Assembly: GCF_900069005.2 (NCBI RefSeq)
Contig: NZ_LN831279.1
Span: 1,941,140 to 2,005,139 of the forward strand
Direction: 5' to 3'
Source: Paenibacillus sp. GM2
GTDB taxonomy: Bacteria > Bacillota > Bacilli > Paenibacillales > Paenibacillaceae
Length of the DNA: 64,000 nucleotides
Shown here: positions 59,233-64,000 of the stretch, piece after piece
Layout: every line of letters begins with the position of its first letter
Position numbering within the stretch: position 1 is the first letter of the stretch
Position numbers and translations under genes: made by a program
Notes under the pieces: model-generated
What the model was told of the DNA's origin: nothing
The model's database searches: none
Seen by the model: only the letters and a program-made list of their open reading frames with translations

Positions 59233-60673
59233 GGCGCACTCTCCCTTCCAGATTACCAGAAATTTTCGTTAGAATGGTGATAACCACTAAATACATCATT
59301 GCGACCACCAGCCAAATATCAAACGAAGCAAATGTTCTGGCAATAATAATCTTGCCGGATTGCGTCAGCTCGACAAGACCGATCGCAGACAAGATCGAAG
59401 TGTCTTTAAGTGTAATCACTAGCTGGTTAATAAATGCCGGAATCATTACACGAATCGCTTGCGGAATAATGATCTTCATCATTGCCTTGCGATAAGGCAG
59501 ACCCAGCGAACGAGCCGCTTCCATCTGTCCCCGGTCAACGGATTGGATACCCCCGCGGATAATCTCTGTCACATAAGCGCCTGCATTCAGACTGAGCGTC
59601 AGAATTGCCGCCAGGAACAACGGCATTGTGAAGCCAAGCGCTTGCGGAATTCCGAAATAAATGAAGAAAGCGAGCACGATGAGCGGAATACCGCGGAACA
59701 AATCGACGAATACAGTAGCTGCGCCGCGCAAGAAGCGATTTCGACTCACCTTCATAAATCCGAAAATAAGTCCCAAAATGAAAGCGAAAAATAACGAGAC
59801 GATCGTATACAGCAACGTCTTGCCCAGACCTTTAAGAAGCGCCGGCAGGGATTCCTGTACCAGTCCCCAGCGGCTTTGACTTACCGGTGCAGAGCCATCC
59901 TCGCCGAGATATTTGCCTAATATCGTCTGATACTCCCCGCTTGTCTTGAGATTTGCGAGACCGGTATTGAACTTATCCATAAGCTCCTGATTCTTGCCCT
60001 TGTTCACAGCAAAACCGTAGGAACCGCCCTTTTCCATATCGGTTACGATTTTCAGACCATTTTTCTGCTCCACTCCGTATTTTAAGACCGGATAATCGTC
60101 GAAGCAGGCCACGGAATTCCCCGTCTTCACATCGTCATACATCTGTGAGGATTCATCAAATGGCACGATCCTGAAGCCGTATTCCGCCGCGATGGATTCC
60201 GCGAACCGATAGCCTTCGGTCCCCGTCTTGACTGCGACCTTCTTTCCTTTTAAATCTTCATAGCTTTTGATGCTTTCATTATTTTCTTTAATCCCCATCA
60301 CTACGCCGGAATTATAATACGGTTCAGATAGATTGAACTTCTGCTTTCGCTCATCGGTAATACTCATCCCCGCGATGACACCATCAACCTGCCCTGACTC
60401 CAGCGCTTGAACCGCTGCATTGAAGCCGAGCGGCTTCACTTCATACTTGAAATTCTGATCCCGGGCAATGGCCTCCAACAGATCCATGTCAATCCCCACA
60501 AATTGCCCGCTCACGTCCTGAAATTCAAACGGTGCAAACGTAATATCTGTACCGATCACATAAGTTTTGCCGGAATCCGGCTCTGCCGCGGCAGCTCCTC
60601 CCCAACCAGACAAGCCGGTCAGCATGAAGAGCAGCAATGTTATAGTAAACCATGCGAGCTTTTTAGCCTTCAT
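59225..60673 (-). CDS. glnP: Fused substrate-binding/permease subunit (GlnP-like)
   Basis: 482 residues from ATG 60673 with AAAGGGGAGAAC before it; the codons up to 60703 are not used. Signal about 1-28, then an amino-acid-binding domain (about 35-270: [46 protein letters not shown]-like FNLSEPYY) joined to an HisM/GlnP permease (about 280-482, with EAA loop [24 protein letters not shown]). This one-chain SBD-TMD layout occurs in Gram-positive GlnPQ. Predicted glutamine/glutamate uptake; other polar amino acids remain possible. Confidence 0.92.
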   Translation of the reverse strand: MKAKKLAWFTITLLLFMLTGLSGWGGAAAAEPDSGKTYVIGTDITFAPFEFQDVSGQFVGIDMDLLEAIARDQNFKYEVKPLGFNAAVQALESGQVDGVIAGMSITDERKQKFNLSEPYYNSGVVMGIKENNESIKSYEDLKGKKVAVKTGTEGYRFAESIAAEYGFRIVPFDESSQMYDDVKTGNSVACFDDYPVLKYGVEQKNGLKIVTDMEKGGSYGFAVNKGKNQELMDKFNTGLANLKTSGEYQTILGKYLGEDGSAPVSQSRWGLVQESLPALLKGLGKTLLYTIVSLFFAFILGLIFGFMKVSRNRFLRGAATVFVDLFRGIPLIVLAFFIYFGIPQALGFTMPLFLAAILTLSLNAGAYVTEIIRGGIQSVDRGQMEAARSLGLPYRKAMMKIIIPQAIRVMIPAFINQLVITLKDTSILSAIGLVELTQSGKIIIARTFASFDIWLVVAMMYLVVITILTKISGNLEGRVRRG

Positions 60674-61039
60674 ATGTTCTCCCCTTTTCAGTCCCACGCC
60701 CAAAATTTCTCCGCTTCATCCTCATGGCAGGTTTCCTACCATCAGATAAGTTATTTTAACAAATAATATGTTAATCCTGAAAATACAATTTCAACCAGCA
60801 GGGTAAACCATACGATGTGCCTAAGCTTGGAAAGCCGCGTCACTACGCTGTTATTAGTAATTTTTGCACTTGTAAAAAGGCTGGTGATCAAAGTTTTTTA
60901 TAACACTTATAACCGCTTCACTCCGTTCACTATTTCACAAATTTGTGCGATCCTCCCAGGGTAAAATTAACAAAAAGACCAGACTCAGGAGCATGAAAAT
61001 ATGCTCTGAACCGGTCTTTTATCAATTCCCTAAAGTTAA
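60674..61039. other. Intergenic region with terminator of the ABC exporter
   Basis: 366 bp. 60971-61021 is a strong minus-strand terminator: AAAAGACC...GGTCTTTT arms around a GAGCAT...ATGCTC hairpin, ending the exporter operon. The rest contains the GlnP promoter region and no clear motif. Confidence 0.75.
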
Positions 61040-62878
61040 TTACAACTCCGCCCTTTTAAATTGGCTATTGTACAGTTCGTTATAAACCCCTTGAAGCGCA
61101 AGCAGCTGCTCATGATCGCCCTGCTCAACAATACGCCCCTCCTGGATGACCAGTATCCGGTCCGCATCCCGGATCGTTTTAAGCCGATGGGCAATCACGA
61201 AGCTGGTGCGTCCTTTCATCAGCAAGCTCATCGCCTTCTGGATATGCATCTCGGTTCGCGTATCAACACTGCTGGTTGCTTCATCGAGAATGAGAATGGC
61301 CGGATCGGCGAGAATCGCCCGGGCAATGGTCAGCAATTGTCGCTGCCCATGGCTTAAATTGCTGCCTTCCGCACTTAATTGCGTCTCATACCCGTGCGGC
61401 AGTCTTGCAATAAATCCATCCGCATTGGCCAGCTTGGCTGCATCCTCCACCTCCTGATTACTTGCATCAAGGCGCCCAAAGCGGATATTGTCGCGAATCG
61501 TTCCCGAGAAAATATGCGCATCCTGCAGGACAATCCCAAGCTGTCTGCGCAGTGCATTTTTATCCAACTCCCGAATGTCCCGGCCATCGAGAAGCAGCGA
61601 ACCCTCCTGGACCTCATAGAAGCGCGTGAGCAGATTGATGATTGTTGTCTTGCCCGCACCTGTCGGTCCAACTAACGCGATCTTCTCCCCGGGCTTCGCC
61701 GTGAAGGTAACTCCCGTCAGGATGGGGCGATCCGAATGATAGCTGAAGGACACATCCCGGAATGCTACTTCTCCGCCCAGCCTCGGCAGTTCCTCCTTAA
61801 CCTCATGACTGTATTCAGATATCATATCCATCACTTCAAATACACGTTCCGCCCCGGCAATCGCCGACTGAATCAGGTTGTATTGATTGGCAAGCTCGGA
61901 GATCGGCCGTCCAAACTGCTTGGAATAATTCAGGAAGCTGACGATGACTCCGACCGTAGCCAGACTGTGATATGCCATCCATCCTCCGACACCGGCAATC
62001 AACGCAAAATCAAGATTGTTGATCATATTCATAGCAGGACCGACAAGGCCGGACACGATCTGTGCCCGAATCCCGGCCCGATTCAGTTCCCCGCTGATCT
62101 TACGGAACCGTTGCACCTCGGCTTCTTCTCTGCGATACTGCTTGACTACCTTCAGTCCGCTTACCGTCTCCTCGACAAGCCCGTTAAGCTCGCCTAAATG
62201 CTGCTGCTGCTTTTTGAAATAGTTTCGGCTTAACCCGGCGATTTTCCGGCTTGATATTAGGGCGAGCGGGATGATTAGCATAGCTACCAGAGTGAGCGGA
62301 ATGTTGAGTACCATCATAATAACGAGCGAACCGCTGATCATAATAATGCTATTCAATAGCTGAGTTACGCTCTGATTCAACGTATTCGCTACATTATCGA
62401 TATCATTGGTTGCCCGGCTCATAAGCTCTCCATTGCTGTGTGTATCAAAAAACTGAATCGGGAGCTGATGATATTTGGCGAACAGATCGCACCGCAGCTC
62501 GTTTACGGTATTTTGCGAGACAGCGGTCATGACATACGCCTGAATCCAGGCAACTGCACTGCCTAACAAATAAATACCGAGAATAAGCAGACAGAAACGG
62601 ATAAGCAGGCTGTAGTCACCCGGTATGATCGCGGTATCGATTGCCTTGCCTAGCATATACGGCCCGATTAGGGACACAAGAGCGTTCAGTATCGTGAACA
62701 CATACACTGTTACGAGCCCTGCACGCTGGCGGTTCAGGTACCCCCAGATACGTCTGATCGTAGCCCCCCGATGTTTGGCGCGAATGATCGGTACAGCGCC
62801 GCGCCCTGGGCCACCTCCGCCAAAGCCGCCGGGACGTCCGGGAGTTGGCATAGCTATTCTATGATTGAGGTTGGACAT
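61040..62878 (-). CDS. ABC exporter half-transporter (MsbA/LmrCD-like)
   Basis: 612 residues. N-terminal glycine-rich leader, six-helix ABC transmembrane domain (about 50-330), then the ATPase (about 365-605): Walker A GPTGAGKTTIINLL, Q loop LGIVLQDAHIFSGTIRDN, signature LSHGQRQLL (His in place of Gly of LSGGQ), Walker B AILILDEATSSVD, H loop IAHRLKTI. The neighbouring overlapping gene is the second half, so a heterodimer like LmrCD/BmrCD is expected. AGGAGG before ATG. Function: export of drugs, lipids or peptides; unknown. Confidence 0.92.
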   Translation of the reverse strand: MSNLNHRIAMPTPGRPGGFGGGGPGRGAVPIIRAKHRGATIRRIWGYLNRQRAGLVTVYVFTILNALVSLIGPYMLGKAIDTAIIPGDYSLLIRFCLLILGIYLLGSAVAWIQAYVMTAVSQNTVNELRCDLFAKYHQLPIQFFDTHSNGELMSRATNDIDNVANTLNQSVTQLLNSIIMISGSLVIMMVLNIPLTLVAMLIIPLALISSRKIAGLSRNYFKKQQQHLGELNGLVEETVSGLKVVKQYRREEAEVQRFRKISGELNRAGIRAQIVSGLVGPAMNMINNLDFALIAGVGGWMAYHSLATVGVIVSFLNYSKQFGRPISELANQYNLIQSAIAGAERVFEVMDMISEYSHEVKEELPRLGGEVAFRDVSFSYHSDRPILTGVTFTAKPGEKIALVGPTGAGKTTIINLLTRFYEVQEGSLLLDGRDIRELDKNALRRQLGIVLQDAHIFSGTIRDNIRFGRLDASNQEVEDAAKLANADGFIARLPHGYETQLSAEGSNLSHGQRQLLTIARAILADPAILILDEATSSVDTRTEMHIQKAMSLLMKGRTSFVIAHRLKTIRDADRILVIQEGRIVEQGDHEQLLALQGVYNELYNSQFKRAEL

Positions 62879-64000
62879 AAGTCTCCTCCTCTCCCTTTAG
62901 CTGCGACTGCAGTATATCCTGATATATTTCACTGCTCTGCATAAGCTCAAGATGCGTTCCTTGCGCCACGATTCGACCGTTCTCCAGGATAAGAATGCGA
63001 TCAGCATCTATCACTGACGAGACCCGCTGGGCAATTATAATGTTGGTACTGCTGCGCATTTGCTCTTTAAGCTGCTGCCTGATTCTTAATTCTGTGGTCG
63101 CATCCAAGGCGCTGGTGCTGTCATCCAGAATAAGAATCATTGGCTGTATTAGCAGCGCCCTGGCGATCGACAGCCGCTGCTTCTGCCCCCCGGACAAGTT
63201 AATGCCGCGCTGTCCAAGTAAAGTATCATACCCATCCGGGAACCCTCTGATAAAGCTGTCAGCTTCCGCTCTAACTGCGGCTTGCTGTACGTCCTCATCC
63301 CCCGCCTCAGGACGGCCATAGCGGATATTGTCACGAATCGTACCGCTGAACAGAATCGTCTGCTGCATGACGAATCCGATCCGGGTTCGCAGATGATCCA
63401 GGCTAATCCCCCGAACATCCGTGCCATCGATCTTGATCGAACCGGACGTAGCCTCATAGAGCCTTGGTATTAGACTGACAAGCGTAGATTTGCCGGCACC
63501 CGTAGCACCAAGAATCGCCACTGTCTCGCCAGGCTTGGCAACGAAACTGATATCCTCAAGAACCAGGTTTTCATCGGCATCATCATAAGCGAACGACACA
63601 TGATTGAACTCAATCCGTCCAAAATGTATAACATCCTGCCCAGCATCTGGCAAGTCAACAATGTCATCGGCAGTCTCCAGCACTTCGTTCACCCGATCCG
63701 CTGACACCTTGGCCCTGGACACAAAGGTCAGTGTATTGCTCAGCATTACCATCGACATTAGCAGCTGTGTGACATAGTTGATAAAAGCAATCAGCTCGCC
63801 GACAGCCAGCTCGCCATTCCAGTGCTGGAGGCCTCCGAACCATAACACAGCGACAATACTCGCATTTAAGATCAATGTCATGATCGGCATATTCAGCGCC
63901 ATTAGGCGAATCGCCTTAATTGCCGTGCGGGTATATTCCCTATTCGCCGCATTGAAGCGGCGCTGCTCTTGCTCCGAACGAACAAATGCCTTGATCACAC
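62859..64000 (-). CDS. ABC exporter half-transporter, partial (C-terminal part)
   Basis: The gene runs off the window; 380 residues remain. The first shown residues are VIKAFVRSEQEQRRF, the conserved coupling helix region of exporters, so at least about 200 N-terminal residues are missing. ATPase domain: Walker [27 protein letters not shown], Walker B MILILDDSTSALDA (the catalytic Glu after Walker B is Asp here), H loop region IIAQRVSSV with Gln in place of the usual His. These changes mark it as the degenerate-site partner of a heterodimer. Its stop overlaps the next gene start by 20 bp. Confidence 0.92.
   Translation of the reverse strand, partial: VIKAFVRSEQEQRRFNAANREYTRTAIKAIRLMALNMPIMTLILNASIVAVLWFGGLQHWNGELAVGELIAFINYVTQLLMSMVMLSNTLTFVSRAKVSADRVNEVLETADDIVDLPDAGQDVIHFGRIEFNHVSFAYDDADENLVLEDISFVAKPGETVAILGATGAGKSTLVSLIPRLYEATSGSIKIDGTDVRGISLDHLRTRIGFVMQQTILFSGTIRDNIRYGRPEAGDEDVQQAAVRAEADSFIRGFPDGYDTLLGQRGINLSGGQKQRLSIARALLIQPMILILDDSTSALDATTELRIRQQLKEQMRSSTNIIIAQRVSSVIDADRILILENGRIVAQGTHLELMQSSEIYQDILQSQLKGEEETYVQPQS

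Overview
The window looks like chromosomal DNA from a Paenibacillus-like, spore-forming Bacillota. The evidence is strong purine-rich ribosome binding sites, frequent TTG and GTG starts, Gram-positive lipoproteins, B. subtilis-type Fur boxes, gene families such as YumC, YxjG/YxjH and VanW, and repeat-rich intergenic regions. Most genes lie on the minus strand. I recognised no rRNA, tRNA, CRISPR array, phage or complete insertion sequence.

Layout. 1-6.6 kb: edge of an oxidoreductase gene, a TetR gene, a DHA2 MFS exporter, and a Fur-controlled FecB/FecCD/FecE-type iron-siderophore uptake operon preceded by an AraC regulator. 6.8-9.1 kb: LysR regulator and MetE-like methyltransferase. 9.3-14.3 kb: a YdcF-like protein, a 155-bp mobile-repeat-like element, and a four-gene operon NrtR-type Nudix, NADAR, microbial PARG, DUF4272. 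14.3-15.3 kb: gene-free, with three repeat types. 15.4-19 kb: DedA, PssA and a two-component system in one operon. 19.4-22.8 kb: LysE exporter, APC permease, GNAT, NlpC/P60. 23-27.7 kb: second Fur-box locus (siderophore-binding lipoprotein, YumC-type reductase, FMN-dependent monooxygenase, AraC). 27.8-30.3 kb: multidomain GH5 glycosidase. 30.4-38.7 kb: FAD oxidase and small L7/L12-like protein, LplA / lipoyl-Lpd / AhpD-like operon, NSS symporter, MarR, M29 aminopeptidase. 38.9-40.6 kb: a 650-bp-period duplication of repeats running into a 5'-truncated DUF1835/DUF3658 gene. 40.6-47.5 kb: alpha/beta hydrolase, second two-component system, and an exopolysaccharide-like operon (GT2, acyltransferase, GH18). 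47.9-54 kb: Fe3+/2-aminoethylphosphonate-type ABC operon coupled to a beta-CASP metallo-beta-lactamase protein, with a divergent LysR. 54-64 kb: a secreted CYTH-like protein, chemoreceptor, VanW protein, glutamine-type ABC transporter, and a heterodimeric ABC exporter cut by the window edge.

The strongest candidates for something little described are: (1) the ADP-ribose operon, which puts a predicted NAD/ADP-ribose-sensing regulator with two different ADP-ribosyl-removing enzymes and an uncharacterised DUF4272 protein; (2) a gene-free DNA element of exactly 183 bp made of four 21-bp dyads with identical 50-62-50 spacing, present three times at two distant sites; (3) a self-contained thiol-redox operon in which a lipoyl domain is fused to dihydrolipoyl dehydrogenase, next to a lipoate ligase and an AhpD-like CxxC protein; and (4) the Fur-box locus pairing a siderophore-binding protein with a reductase and a monooxygenase. 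These functions are inferences from families and gene order; no search or computation was run.
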